Of a stretch of 64,000 bases of DNA, positions 45,752-55,471 are shown one piece after another; the first letter of the stretch is position 1; the number at the start of each line of letters is the position of its first letter. The DNA lies in the NCBI RefSeq assembly GCF_005925345.1, contig NZ_SSHJ01000003.1:248001-312000 (forward strand). Reading direction: 5' to 3'. The position numbers were made by a program, and so were the translations under genes. The notes under the pieces are model-generated. The model did no database searches, was not told the DNA's origin, and was given only the letters and a program-made list of their open reading frames with translations. This DNA is from Pedobacter ureilyticus (lineage in GTDB: Bacteria > Bacteroidota > Bacteroidia > Sphingobacteriales > Sphingobacteriaceae).

Positions 45752-46439
45752 GATTTCTTGTTTTTAATAGTTTTGCTGGTACACCTCCGATGATACTATT
45801 TTCTTGAAACGATTTTGTTACTACACTTCCAGCTGCAATGATACTTCCATCTCCAATTTTAACACCGTCCAAAATCGTTACCTTACTGCCTATCCAGCAG
45901 TTTTTCCCTATGTTAATTCCTTTGCGACTTACGCCTTGATGCCGTATGGAAGTGGTGATATCCTGATAAATATGGTTTTCTGGATGGCAGCTCAAATATT
46001 GACCCACTATGCACTCGTCTCCGATTTCAAGCCCCCCCGCCCCGCCGAGATAGGCAAATTCTCCTATTCCCACATCGTTACCTATCGTAATGCCTTCGCC
46101 AATATTATTTAAGGAGGTAGATACAACAATACGACTAAAAGCTCCAATGCTTACATTATCGCCAAATTGTACTCCTTTTTTACCGAGGCCAGAGACGTAA
46201 ACATTGTTTCCCAATCGTACAAATCGGCCCCATTTTGTTTTTGAAATATTAAAAAAGGAGACATTTGCACCCAGCATTAGCCCGTTCGGTTTTTTAAGAT
46301 AAAAAAGGGTTTTCATTCCCCTGAGCAAAGCGATGCTCTGTGTATATGCAAACTGGATGACCACCGAAGTAGTAATATTCTCATCAAATCTAAAATTCCG
46401 GTTTCGCAAACGAATCAGTTTTTCCAACAGTTTTTTCAT
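45702..46439 (-). CDS. Left-handed beta-helix acyltransferase
   Basis: 245 residues. Hexapeptide-repeat turns run from about residue 60 to 215 (IGEGITIGNDVGIGEFAYLG, IGKNCWIGSKVTILDGVKIG, DGSIIAAGSVVT), ending with IIGGVPAKLLKTR as in maltose or sugar O-acetyltransferases. CHPENHIYQD contains the catalytic-type histidine. It probably O-acetylates or otherwise acylates the EPS sugar. The C-terminal 17 codons overlap the next gene in another frame. Confidence 0.83.
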   Translation of the reverse strand: MKKLLEKLIRLRNRNFRFDENITTSVVIQFAYTQSIALLRGMKTLFYLKKPNGLMLGANVSFFNISKTKWGRFVRLGNNVYVSGLGKKGVQFGDNVSIGAFSRIVVSTSLNNIGEGITIGNDVGIGEFAYLGGAGGLEIGDECIVGQYLSCHPENHIYQDITTSIRHQGVSRKGINIGKNCWIGSKVTILDGVKIGDGSIIAAGSVVTKSFQENSIIGGVPAKLLKTRNHEQENHFSNLLCRESL

Positions 46440-48937
46440 ATTGCAGCGGTTTTAATTGTACGGAAAATACTACCTAGTGTATTGTTGAGATCGTTGTTGT
46501 AAATCGATTCATATAAAGATTTGCGATTATTCTTGTTCAGTTTTAAAAATAGCTTCTGATACCGGGCTGTTAGCATTTTAATGGTTGCGGCATCTAGTTC
46601 TTGTTTTCTGCTCAGTATTTCTTCCGGATCGGCAAAAAGTAAAAAATTAAATCTGGGTTTCAACAGGAATAGGTATCCCAATCCAGAAAGTTTTTCGGAG
46701 AGTACAATATTGCTTCTTTTTGCATCTGTCATGAAATCAAAATAGTAGCGATCGTAAATTACTACATAACCACGCATTGTATAACGAACTGCCACTATAA
46801 ACTGTCCAAAAAAATAATCTGTATAATAATAAAGAAAGCGGAAAATTGACGCGATTACGCTGGTATTGTTTCCAGTTCTTGGAAGTCTGTCTGCTACATT
46901 TTTGGCTGCTTTCTCTTTTCCCTGGGCCAGCGCACTCAGGATGGGCAATATTGAAGGGCGATGACGCAAAATGACCACGGGTTTTCGAATCTGCTTTTCG
47001 ATCATGTTTGCAACTTTTTCAATCACGGTTGATTTCCCAGCACCGTCAACCCCGCTAAAGGTAATTACAAAACCTTTTCTTCCCTGATAAAAACAATTTA
47101 GTGTGTCGTACAGATATTGTATTGTATTTCGGAAATAGCTAAAGCCTGTGTTCTCTTTCTGTTGTTTGATGCTACGCAACAGGCTTTTATTTACTTCCTG
47201 CGGATTTTCAAAGTAAGCCTTTACCATATGGTCCATTTTTGTAGGATTGGTGATTATCGCCTCTTTATATACTTCGTATTTAGCAGGAATAGCTGAGTTG
47301 TTTAGGGTGTAAAAGGAGACGATATAGTGCATAAGATCTTTTACCGAGATATTTGAAACCCTAAAATTATTGATATAGCTGTTTTCCAGTACTTTCTCTA
47401 CATCCTGAAAAATGATATTTCTGCGTTTTAACTGCCATATCAGATCAACAGACAATATACTTCCATCATTTAAAATACATTGGATGGCTTGCATATGAGA
47501 TTTTTGCTGCCGGTAAATGTTAGCCACATGGCTGTGGTTTTTTAACATTTGGAAAATTGCAGCACTGTCTTTTTTCCGGATGACCAAATCGATATCGGAA
47601 TTTAGACTTAGATTTTCAGGATGGCTGTTCGGGAATTTTAACGCTGCATATTTGTGATTTTGCAAAGCATCAAACAAGTCCATAATAACCAACTGACGGG
47701 GTGTTTTATCATTCTTTAAAAAGATATTGAAGGCCTCACTCCATGTTTGAAGTAACCAGTTTATTTGAACATGCCATTCTTTCTGCTGGGCATACAACCT
47801 AAGGTAATACATCGTATTAACCAGCAGGTACCATTGTAAACAATTGTGTAATTCCTCTTGGTTGCCTTCGAAATATGGCATCGCGTATTGTTTGACATCC
47901 TTATAAATTGATTTAAAAGGTTTGTGGTCGGTCAATATTCCTTTTTGAAAAACATAATGAAACAGATCAAATCCTTTAGGTTTGTCGAATGCTGCCAATT
48001 CCCAATCGTAAACAGCAATATGGTCGTTGAAAACATAGCAATTCCAAGGTGTAAAATCACCATGGGCAAAGGACAGCTTTATTTTTGTGTTCTGATCTAT
48101 TGTATCAATCAACAGTCTTATTTTTCGTTTCAGATTAAAAGGAATCCGACTGTCTTCCAAAGTGTTGAGATCATTTTTTAGATTCTCGAACAGTTCCCAT
48201 TTTTCTAAGGTTATTTCTCTTTCGTAAAGCTTTTGCATTTCGATTAAGGCATCGAGATGGCGCTGTGTAATTTCTCCTGCTCTTTGTCCGTTAGATGAAA
48301 CATCTTCCAATTGAATGACGCTATGATTAATCTCTAGTACATTGGGAGTTTTGAAACTATTACTTCTTCCGCTAATTGTTTTTAATATACCACTTTCGAA
48401 ATTGATCAGGTGTTTTGCGTGAGGGGTTAAGGCAATCTTATAAAAACAACTATTTGCAAAAAGTACAGCCTTATTATTGGGGCCCACAGTTCCGGTGAAC
48501 AATGCCCAGTCGGTAGAAATATTAAAAATGGGCTTTTCAATTACCGAAAAATAATAGTTCTTTTTTTTAAAGAAAAGGTGCTGCATCCTTAATGCAAAAA
48601 TAATTTTGATCATTACGCTAAAAGCTCGAGCTTTACCTGTGGCAATTGCATAGAATTTAAGAAAAAGTGGTTTTTTAGATGTCGCATTCCAAATCCATCG
48701 AGGTGAACCATCTGGATTGTTTATTGTTAGTAGAGCTAACTTTACATCGGAGGGACTAGTTGGTGTTTCTGTAAAGAGGTAACCGGTTTTATTTAAAATA
48801 TCTTTCATAATCGTTGAAATTGATTCACAGATACAAGATGTAAGATCATGCCAATTGCGTAAGTAAAAGAAAATCAGTATTTTAATTATGTTGTGGTTGA
48901 GGTAAAATTCCATTTTTTGGAATATTTTCTCGGTCAT
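46436..48937 (-). CDS. Large fusion: APH-like kinase, nucleotidyltransferase-like and thymidylate-kinase-like domains
   Basis: 833 residues with three recognisable parts. Residues about 180-400 carry the protein-kinase-like phosphotransferase motif SFAHGDFTPWNCYVF (His292, Asp294) and AVYDWELAAFDKPKGFDLFH. Residues about 420-560 carry LSLNSDIDLVIRKKD (Asp448, Asp450), as in nucleotidyltransferase folds. Residues about 620-830 carry the P-loop GVDGAGKST and YDRYYFDFMTDAKR, a thymidylate-kinase-like domain. The ATG overlaps the stop of the polymerase gene (ATGA). The first 43 residues look unrelated, and an ATG at 48808 is an alternative start. The role in EPS is unknown; substrate phosphorylation or coupling is possible. 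Confidence 0.75.
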   Translation of the reverse strand: MTEKIFQKMEFYLNHNIIKILIFFYLRNWHDLTSCICESISTIMKDILNKTGYLFTETPTSPSDVKLALLTINNPDGSPRWIWNATSKKPLFLKFYAIATGKARAFSVMIKIIFALRMQHLFFKKKNYYFSVIEKPIFNISTDWALFTGTVGPNNKAVLFANSCFYKIALTPHAKHLINFESGILKTISGRSNSFKTPNVLEINHSVIQLEDVSSNGQRAGEITQRHLDALIEMQKLYEREITLEKWELFENLKNDLNTLEDSRIPFNLKRKIRLLIDTIDQNTKIKLSFAHGDFTPWNCYVFNDHIAVYDWELAAFDKPKGFDLFHYVFQKGILTDHKPFKSIYKDVKQYAMPYFEGNQEELHNCLQWYLLVNTMYYLRLYAQQKEWHVQINWLLQTWSEAFNIFLKNDKTPRQLVIMDLFDALQNHKYAALKFPNSHPENLSLNSDIDLVIRKKDSAAIFQMLKNHSHVANIYRQQKSHMQAIQCILNDGSILSVDLIWQLKRRNIIFQDVEKVLENSYINNFRVSNISVKDLMHYIVSFYTLNNSAIPAKYEVYKEAIITNPTKMDHMVKAYFENPQEVNKSLLRSIKQQKENTGFSYFRNTIQYLYDTLNCFYQGRKGFVITFSGVDGAGKSTVIEKVANMIEKQIRKPVVILRHRPSILPILSALAQGKEKAAKNVADRLPRTGNNTSVIASIFRFLYYYTDYFFGQFIVAVRYTMRGYVVIYDRYYFDFMTDAKRSNIVLSEKLSGLGYLFLLKPRFNFLLFADPEEILSRKQELDAATIKMLTARYQKLFLKLNKNNRKSLYESIYNNDLNNTLGSIFRTIKTAAI

Positions 48938-50220
48938 ATGACGAAATCAGGTCTTTTCCTTTTAAGGTATAGCCGTTGTATTCGGGTATAACGCGTATTG
49001 GGGTGTAGGGAGATCCAGAAAAAGATCATCTGATAAAATAATATGCCGTAATTATTTTCACCAAATATTCCGAACTCCGTAAAAGAATTGATCAATATAG
49101 GAATGAGCATACCGATCAGTACAAGTCGTTTATTTTTTTCCATAGACCCTATTCCCTTGATAGTAAAAAACAACTGAAATGCAACGATTATCAGGCCAAT
49201 AAATCCAAGATTCATCAGTACCTGCATAAAGGTATTGTGAGTCATTTTTCCGGGGTAGGTGTGGGTGCTTTGGAAATATTCTTTATAATCGATGCGCATA
49301 AAACCAAATCCTAGCATGGGTTCTCTTGGAAGCCCTTCGTTAATAAGTGCCTGCCAAAACGGTAAACGGCCGGTTAATGTCAACACTTCTTCCATACGTT
49401 TTTGATCTCCTCCCTTAAGGATTATCTGCTGTACGGCAAAAGGGATCACTAATAGTACTAATCCAATAATAGCCAGTTTTAAACCTCTTTTTTTGGTTTG
49501 ATTGATATGGAAAAAAGTAATTAACATAACCCCAACTAGTGAGGAACGCGAACCGGTCATAAATAAAGCATATAGAATAACCAATATTTTGATAACCGGC
49601 CAAATTTTGTTCCTTGTATCATACAGATCGAAAATGAGGCAGGCCACACCCACACCTGCCAACATGCCCAATTCGTTCGGATTCATCATCACTCCGCCTA
49701 AACGTGCTTCCTCGCCACCATTGGTTAGCCGAAAGAAGACCTCTGGATTGAGCCACATCCCGACAACGAATACCAGTTGTAAAACAAACACCGCATTTCC
49801 AAGTAAATGATACAATTTGATTTGATTTCCCTGAAAAAATACCTCCAATACTTTAAGGCTTTTAATAAAGAAAAAGGCAAACACCAGACTTTGGAAAGTC
49901 ATAAACCATTGTAACGCACTAAAGCCTGGATTGGTACTCCACATGAACGATACAAAACCCAATCCCAGATACGTGAGATATAACAAAGGCGAAAAAACGT
50001 TTTTAAAAGTAACCGCATTTAAAGCTCCATAGCGTATTATACTTCTGTAAATAACTATTGAAGACAACATTAGCCCCATGCGTCCCACTACTTTGATTGC
50101 TCTGGTAATGTTGATATTTTCGCTCCAGGTAAAAAAACAGGCAATCATTAGCAATAGTACAATGAATAGTCTTATCTCTGTTTTTTTTAAGAAAGCGGTA
50201 TGTTCAATTGATCTTTCCAT
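48934..50220 (-). CDS. O-antigen ligase/polymerase-like membrane protein (Wzy/WaaL type)
   Basis: 428 residues with about ten to twelve hydrophobic segments and a long periplasmic loop. GVMMNPNELGMLAGVGVACL and TGSRSSLVGVMLI followed by a long loop with MLGFGFMRIDYKEYF and THNTFMQVLMNLGFIG are hallmarks of the O-antigen ligase/polymerase superfamily. In an EPS operon with Wzx and Wzc it is most likely the repeat-unit polymerase. It shares one base with the upstream glycosyltransferase stop. Confidence 0.85.
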   Translation of the reverse strand: MERSIEHTAFLKKTEIRLFIVLLLMIACFFTWSENINITRAIKVVGRMGLMLSSIVIYRSIIRYGALNAVTFKNVFSPLLYLTYLGLGFVSFMWSTNPGFSALQWFMTFQSLVFAFFFIKSLKVLEVFFQGNQIKLYHLLGNAVFVLQLVFVVGMWLNPEVFFRLTNGGEEARLGGVMMNPNELGMLAGVGVACLIFDLYDTRNKIWPVIKILVILYALFMTGSRSSLVGVMLITFFHINQTKKRGLKLAIIGLVLLVIPFAVQQIILKGGDQKRMEEVLTLTGRLPFWQALINEGLPREPMLGFGFMRIDYKEYFQSTHTYPGKMTHNTFMQVLMNLGFIGLIIVAFQLFFTIKGIGSMEKNKRLVLIGMLIPILINSFTEFGIFGENNYGILFYQMIFFWISLHPNTRYTRIQRLYLKRKRPDFVI

Positions 50221-51335
50221 TACATTTGATATAAATCGGTATGAAACCGAGCCAGTAATTTGTTCCAGTTATAAGCTTCTTCTACCATTTTTACGGCATT
50301 TTCTTGCATTTTTTTAAAGGCAGTCGGTCTTTTCCAGATTTCATATAATGCTATCATGGCCCTAGATAATGTCTCGCTGCATTGCAGATGAATTGTTTTT
50401 CCGCAATTGTATTGATCAACTACCGACCCCAGATTAGTTGCTTGGGTTACCAGACAGGGTTTCCCGAAACTAGCTGCTTCCAAAACCGCCACAGGAAGCC
50501 CCTCGTTACGGGAAGGGTGCACAAAAATATCCATTCTTTTCAGCAAGGCTTCTTTGTCTTTTCCGAATTTACTGCCGTACAAAGTGACATTATTTCGTAA
50601 TGACAACGTATCAATTTGCTTTTCTAAAAGATGACGTTGCGTACTTTCTCCGATTATCCATAATTGGGATTTCGGATAGATCTGATTAAACTTTTGAAAC
50701 GCTTGCAATAAGGTGTCCAACCCTTTGGTATACACATCTAGCCGACCCACAAATCCAAAAACAACTTCAGAATGGCCAATATGCTCAGCGGTATAATTGC
50801 TATTTTTTCGATATCCATAGGGTAACAAAAGGGTTTTGCTTTTTTTGAATATTGTATTTAATCCTTTGACTTCACTTTCGCCAATACAATGGATCTGTGA
50901 AGCTTTTTCCAAAATTGCTTTTTCGAAAAGGTGAAAGTATATTTTTTTTATTAGTCCATTTTTTTCCATCGCAATGCTATTATAGGCACCGTGAGGCGTG
51001 AGCACAAAATTTATAGCATGCCGGTACATTAAGCTTACCAATAAATAATATACTGGAATCCATCCACCATGTAAATGAAAAATCGCTTTTCCCTTTTTAG
51101 CGATAATCGCTTTTTTAAGCTCATTGGAATATCGAAATGGATTGTTCTGTTTTACAAACAATCTTGTTTCAAAATCGCGTTTTCCAAAATTAACTTCCAC
51201 ATGTTGTGTAATTCCCCAAACACTAACCTGTTCGCCAAAGGCAGCTTGCTCGGTTGCCAGTTGATACACCACTTTATTAACGCCATTCATCCTTTCCGGA
51301 TTGGCTTTTCCTAAAATCAAATGAACTATTTCCAT
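50220..51335 (-). CDS. Glycosyltransferase family 4
   Basis: 371 residues. The acceptor half opens MEIVHLILGKANPERMNGVN and has LHGGWIPVYYLLVSLMY. The donor half has VVFGFVGRLDVYTKGLDTLL and FVHPSRNEGLPVAVLEAASFGKP with the E-x7-E pair typical of GT4. It adds a sugar to the EPS unit. Its first bases overlap wzx by 10. Confidence 0.88.
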   Translation of the reverse strand: MEIVHLILGKANPERMNGVNKVVYQLATEQAAFGEQVSVWGITQHVEVNFGKRDFETRLFVKQNNPFRYSNELKKAIIAKKGKAIFHLHGGWIPVYYLLVSLMYRHAINFVLTPHGAYNSIAMEKNGLIKKIYFHLFEKAILEKASQIHCIGESEVKGLNTIFKKSKTLLLPYGYRKNSNYTAEHIGHSEVVFGFVGRLDVYTKGLDTLLQAFQKFNQIYPKSQLWIIGESTQRHLLEKQIDTLSLRNNVTLYGSKFGKDKEALLKRMDIFVHPSRNEGLPVAVLEAASFGKPCLVTQATNLGSVVDQYNCGKTIHLQCSETLSRAMIALYEIWKRPTAFKKMQENAVKMVEEAYNWNKLLARFHTDLYQM

Positions 51336-52552
51336 AACTGAAATTGTTTTTTGCCTAATTGATACTGCCAGTATAAGATCATTGTGAGCTGATTAATAAC
51401 AAGGCCTGATATTGCTCCAGATAGTCCCCAAAATTTTAATAGAAAATGAAAAGTCAGGACAGATGTCAAAAAAGAGAAGCCATAACCCAGAAAAAAAATT
51501 CTGTTTAATAGCTGTATTCTAATTGCTATACGGACAGGATAGCCCAAAAAGATGAAAAAATACAGCACAGACATTATTTTTACCACATAACCATATTCTT
51601 GATATTGAGCTCCACCAATTGCTATGATGATAGGAGAGGAAAACATAAACAACAGCAATAACAGTATTCCCATTATCCAGGCGCCGTTTACGCTCATTGC
51701 TCGTAGCTGCTTTTTAGCTAGTATTCTATCTTCATTATACATACGGGCTATTTTGGGCAGAAAGTAGTTTTCCACTACTTGTAAGCCTACGTTAATGATT
51801 CCGAAAAAAGACTGCACTAGGCGTAACACCCCCAATGCTTGTACGCCAATATAAATTCCTGATACCAGTACAAAAAAGTTAGAAGAGCACCATTGCAGCA
51901 CGGCTGTACTCAGCAACCATTTACCTTCTGCAACATGTTTCTGCCAGTAAGTTTTCCAATGTGTTGGTTTTTGGCAATTCTTCGCAAAATAGGATAGTGC
52001 TGGTGTCAAAGCGATTAGGTTGGCCCAACCAATTCCGTAGAGAATTTCATTTAAGTCCCATTGTTTTTTGAGGGCCATGAAGGCCAATAGCAATAGGAAA
52101 AGTATATCTACCGCTATGGCTATTTTGGTTTCGGCAATACCCAATAAAATTTTCCGGAAAAAATCGTTGATGATAAAGCCGCCAGTAAAAACTGCAAGTG
52201 CAAAATAATCTTGAAAAAGAAAAAGCGAAGCCGGTAAAAGCCACATGATTGATCGTAAAAGGATTGCCAAAGCTGTAAGGAATAATATTTCTCCTATTAA
52301 TAAAGCTGTCAAGTAGCCTTTTGGACTTTCTATCTTTGAAATAAATACCTGAAAAGGTTGGATAACGATTGCGTTATTAACGCTCATGATTAAATAAACA
52401 ATCAATAACACAGATGCATAAATTCCAAAATGTGAAATACTTAATCGCTGCGCTAGAAACAGAATCAGTAAAAAATTGGTTCCGCTACAAACCGCCTGGT
52501 CTGTTAATGCCAGCAGGGTAGGGGTCGCTATTATTTTTCGGATTGCTTTCAT
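51326..52552 (-). CDS. Wzx-like oligosaccharide flippase
   Basis: 408 residues with about twelve membrane spans and no large soluble domain. LALTDQAVCSGTNFLLILFL, RLSISHFGIYASVLLIVYLI, YIGVQALGVLRLVQSFFGII and VVENYFLPKIARMY are typical of the polysaccharide-transporter branch of the MOP superfamily. It flips the undecaprenyl-linked unit to the periplasm for polymerisation. Confidence 0.85.
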   Translation of the reverse strand: MKAIRKIIATPTLLALTDQAVCSGTNFLLILFLAQRLSISHFGIYASVLLIVYLIMSVNNAIVIQPFQVFISKIESPKGYLTALLIGEILFLTALAILLRSIMWLLPASLFLFQDYFALAVFTGGFIINDFFRKILLGIAETKIAIAVDILFLLLLAFMALKKQWDLNEILYGIGWANLIALTPALSYFAKNCQKPTHWKTYWQKHVAEGKWLLSTAVLQWCSSNFFVLVSGIYIGVQALGVLRLVQSFFGIINVGLQVVENYFLPKIARMYNEDRILAKKQLRAMSVNGAWIMGILLLLLFMFSSPIIIAIGGAQYQEYGYVVKIMSVLYFFIFLGYPVRIAIRIQLLNRIFFLGYGFSFLTSVLTFHFLLKFWGLSGAISGLVINQLTMILYWQYQLGKKQFQLWK

Positions 52553-52557
52553 GGTAA

Positions 52558-54711
52558 CTATTTATGGTTCTTAAGATATCGGTTCAGTAGTTTTTTAATT
52601 TCGGTCCAAACACTCGGGTTATATCCGGCTCTATTTAACACAAACCACATATTTGGAAGATGGAATTCGTCTTTTAATAGTTCTATTTCTGTAATGATTC
52701 TTTCTGCAGTTTTCCGACTATCGAGAATAATGAGATTTTGTGTTGCTAGGCTCATAAAGCTTAATGTCATGGAACCATCCTGAATAGATTGATTATGTAA
52801 TACACTCAAATCATAAGACTTCATCATTTCCTCGATTTCAATCCTGCTAGCCTTTTGGGTATAACGGGTATACTTAGGATCAGAGAGATTGACGTAATCT
52901 TCTGTGCGTAATTGTGGTTGGGCGTCTCCTGTAGCATCAATAAACAATACCTTTCTGCCTTGCTTTTGGAATGCCTGAAATAAGTTGATCGAGTGGAAAA
53001 GATGTTCTTCAGAACGATTATAGGAACTGATTACGATACAGCCTTTATCTGTGAGCAGCCCTTTTAGATCCAGTTGTAAAGCCTCTTGCAAAAAGACAGT
53101 TTCTTTTTTTTCTTTGTTTCTGATAAAAGGAGTTGCAATGGCTATCGGAATCGTGCTGTTTTTTTCGATGGTATATACATCGTTTACTTTTGCCTTAATC
53201 ATATGTACGATGTAAATGAGTACAATGGAGCCAAGCATCCCCAAAACTGCAGCTACGATGATAATGATTGAGCGAACTGGAGAAACGGGTGTTTTAGATG
53301 CTACCCCTGGCGTGATAATTTTGTGAAACGAGATTTTAGCTGATCGAGCTATTTCTGCTTCTATTCTCTTAGTATTTAAAAAATTATAATTATTTTCATA
53401 TAAATTGAATTCCCGGTTTAGAATTTCAAGTTGTTTTTCTTTTTCTGGTAGCCCCACAAATACTTTTTCCGAATCGGTAATGGTATTGGAAATTTCATTG
53501 TATTTTACTTCGAGATTTTTTTCGGTATTTTTAACACTTTCTACTTGGTAATCGATCAGGTCATTTATCTTTTGATCTATAATTTTAACCTTTTCGTTTT
53601 CAGGTGTATAGGTAAGTAGTAAGTCTTTTTTCTCAGCCTGCAATTTTTTAATGCCCTTTACCATCTCGGTAGACAATAGATCATTAAAAGCTTCAAAATT
53701 AGGTGCGAGATCTAAAAAGCTTTTTTTTCCGTTTGAAATATAGCCGTTTAGCTTTTTAACGGCATCTAGGTTCATTTTAATATTCGTTTGCTGAATTTTT
53801 AGTTCGGCAATTTTGCGCAGATCCGTTTCGGTTTCTTGTTGGATGTTGATGATGTTGTTTTGATCTCGATATTGTTGAATATTATTTTCTGAATCCGAAA
53901 GTCTTCTTCTGGAAGAATCGATTTCTTCCTTTAGGAAATCAACAGTGGTATCTGCCGCTTTGAATTTATTTTCAATATACTCTCTGATGTAAGTTTCGGC
54001 CAGTTTGTTCACCAAAAGCGCTGCTTTTTCGGGGACATTGCTTTTATAGTTGATTCGAATAACCGGTACATCTTTGTCCACCGGCACGATATCGAGATTT
54101 TTGACTACTTTATCGAGTATTTTCTGTTTACTTAAAAATTCAAACTCGTAGTTATCAATTATTTTTAATTCTTTTTTTGATTGGATAAAGGGCTGATTTA
54201 GTGTGATCAGAATCGTTCCACCTTTAATGACAAGCGGTTTCCCAAAACTACCGGCAATACCTTTTTTAGCAGAAGGGTAGTAAAACATAAAATGTTTGTC
54301 AGAAAGAACGTTAAGCTGGTAGCGCTTGTCGTAACCCTCGGCTGATAGGAAACTCTTGATCTGTATTGGAGAATTTTGAAACAGCTCAACCGATAAAAGA
54401 CTGCCTTTTCGGTAGATTTCTTTATTAAAAGGCAGCTGGGCAATGGTTTTTTCTAGCAGATTTTCAGATTTGAGTACTTCTACTTCCGTAGCAATCTTAT
54501 TGGCCGTTGCAAACACATCAAAATCTTTGAACAAATTTGCACTAGGTACACCTTCTTGAATATCGGCTAACTTTAGCTTTGCTGTGCTCTCGTACATAGG
54601 CGTTACATAGCTCAGGTATTTTTTAGCCATCAAAACGGAGATCACCATAGCGAGTATAATGATGGGGAGTCCTCTCAAAAATGGTCTTAGTATGCGGATA
54701 TTCTCGTTCAT
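52558..54711 (-). CDS. Wzc-like polysaccharide co-polymerase with a degenerate kinase domain
   Basis: 717 residues. Two membrane spans (about 17-37 and 475-500) enclose a long coiled-coil Wzz domain with TVDFLKEEIDSSRRRLSDSE and PEKEKQLEILNREFNLYENN. The cytoplasmic C-terminal part (about 515-717) looks like the BY-kinase P-loop fold, with GRKVLFIDATGD and LIILDSRKTAE. The Walker A motif expected at about 540-560 is replaced by SSYNRSEEHLFHSINL, which lacks GKS/T. The C-terminus is not Tyr-rich. ATP use is therefore unlikely. It sets chain length and links the polymerase to the Wza channel. Confidence 0.85.
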   Translation of the reverse strand: MNENIRILRPFLRGLPIIILAMVISVLMAKKYLSYVTPMYESTAKLKLADIQEGVPSANLFKDFDVFATANKIATEVEVLKSENLLEKTIAQLPFNKEIYRKGSLLSVELFQNSPIQIKSFLSAEGYDKRYQLNVLSDKHFMFYYPSAKKGIAGSFGKPLVIKGGTILITLNQPFIQSKKELKIIDNYEFEFLSKQKILDKVVKNLDIVPVDKDVPVIRINYKSNVPEKAALLVNKLAETYIREYIENKFKAADTTVDFLKEEIDSSRRRLSDSENNIQQYRDQNNIINIQQETETDLRKIAELKIQQTNIKMNLDAVKKLNGYISNGKKSFLDLAPNFEAFNDLLSTEMVKGIKKLQAEKKDLLLTYTPENEKVKIIDQKINDLIDYQVESVKNTEKNLEVKYNEISNTITDSEKVFVGLPEKEKQLEILNREFNLYENNYNFLNTKRIEAEIARSAKISFHKIITPGVASKTPVSPVRSIIIIVAAVLGMLGSIVLIYIVHMIKAKVNDVYTIEKNSTIPIAIATPFIRNKEKKETVFLQEALQLDLKGLLTDKGCIVISSYNRSEEHLFHSINLFQAFQKQGRKVLFIDATGDAQPQLRTEDYVNLSDPKYTRYTQKASRIEIEEMMKSYDLSVLHNQSIQDGSMTLSFMSLATQNLIILDSRKTAERIITEIELLKDEFHLPNMWFVLNRAGYNPSVWTEIKKLLNRYLKNHK

Positions 54712-54722
54712 TGCCGTGATAT

Positions 54723-55451
54723 TTAAAATAGTTTCATGATTATTGCAGCAGTACTTATGGCAGATGTTAACGGTACGATGGAAGCAACCCTTTTATCGAA
54801 ATCTTTATTTTTTTTGGAAGGAACAATTACAATGTCTCCTGGATGCAAGAGGATATTGGTATTCAAAATATCTTTCGATTTGGTTAAATCAAGGTTTGTG
54901 ATGCTAACCTCATCGTCTTGCTGCCGTACAATTTTAATCGATTTCAGGTTGGCATAGAAGTCAAACCCACCGGTTTTACTGATCATTTCCAAAAGACTAA
55001 CATGGTCTTTATCCACTTGAATGGTGTTCGGATTTCGAACCTCTCCTAATAAAGTAACCTCTTTGTTAAGAACTTTTACATCGACGATAGGATTTACAAG
55101 CCATTTTTTGAGTTGAATTTTCAAATAGTCTTTTAATTGGGGTATTGTTTTTCCTGCTACTGCCGTTGTACCAATCTTTGGAATTTCTATATTACCGTTG
55201 ACATCTACTAAAAGCCATTTTCCATACACCTCGTTCGAATTATAAATGCCATAGGTAGAACCAACGCTCAAATCATCTTCTCCCCAAACCGAAATAGAAA
55301 TTTTATCGTCTTTTCTGATTTTGTACTGGTAATCGGAATCATAAGCAAAGGTGCTCGTATCTTTTACATTCCCCTCCTGAACTAACAGATTTTGGGTTTT
55401 ACATGAGGTAAAAAATAAAACAATAAAGAGGTAACCAACTATCGTTTTCAT
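54723..55451 (-). CDS. Wza-like outer membrane polysaccharide export lipoprotein
   Basis: 242 residues. The lipobox is FTSC (Cys17). The polysaccharide-export (Poly_export) domain starts at YKIRKDDKISISVWGEDDLS and contains IPKIGTTAVAGKTIPQLKDY. The SLBB part has VTLLGEVRNPNTIQVDKDHV and GGFDFYANLKSIKIVR. A C-terminal hydrophobic stretch (about 225-240) ends the protein. It forms the exit for the EPS chain and pairs with the Wzc-like protein encoded 11 bases downstream. Confidence 0.9.
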   Translation of the reverse strand: MKTIVGYLFIVLFFTSCKTQNLLVQEGNVKDTSTFAYDSDYQYKIRKDDKISISVWGEDDLSVGSTYGIYNSNEVYGKWLLVDVNGNIEIPKIGTTAVAGKTIPQLKDYLKIQLKKWLVNPIVDVKVLNKEVTLLGEVRNPNTIQVDKDHVSLLEMISKTGGFDFYANLKSIKIVRQQDDEVSITNLDLTKSKDILNTNILLHPGDIVIVPSKKNKDFDKRVASIVPLTSAISTAAIIMKLF

Positions 55452-55471
55452 GATTTAGGAGTTTTAGTTAG

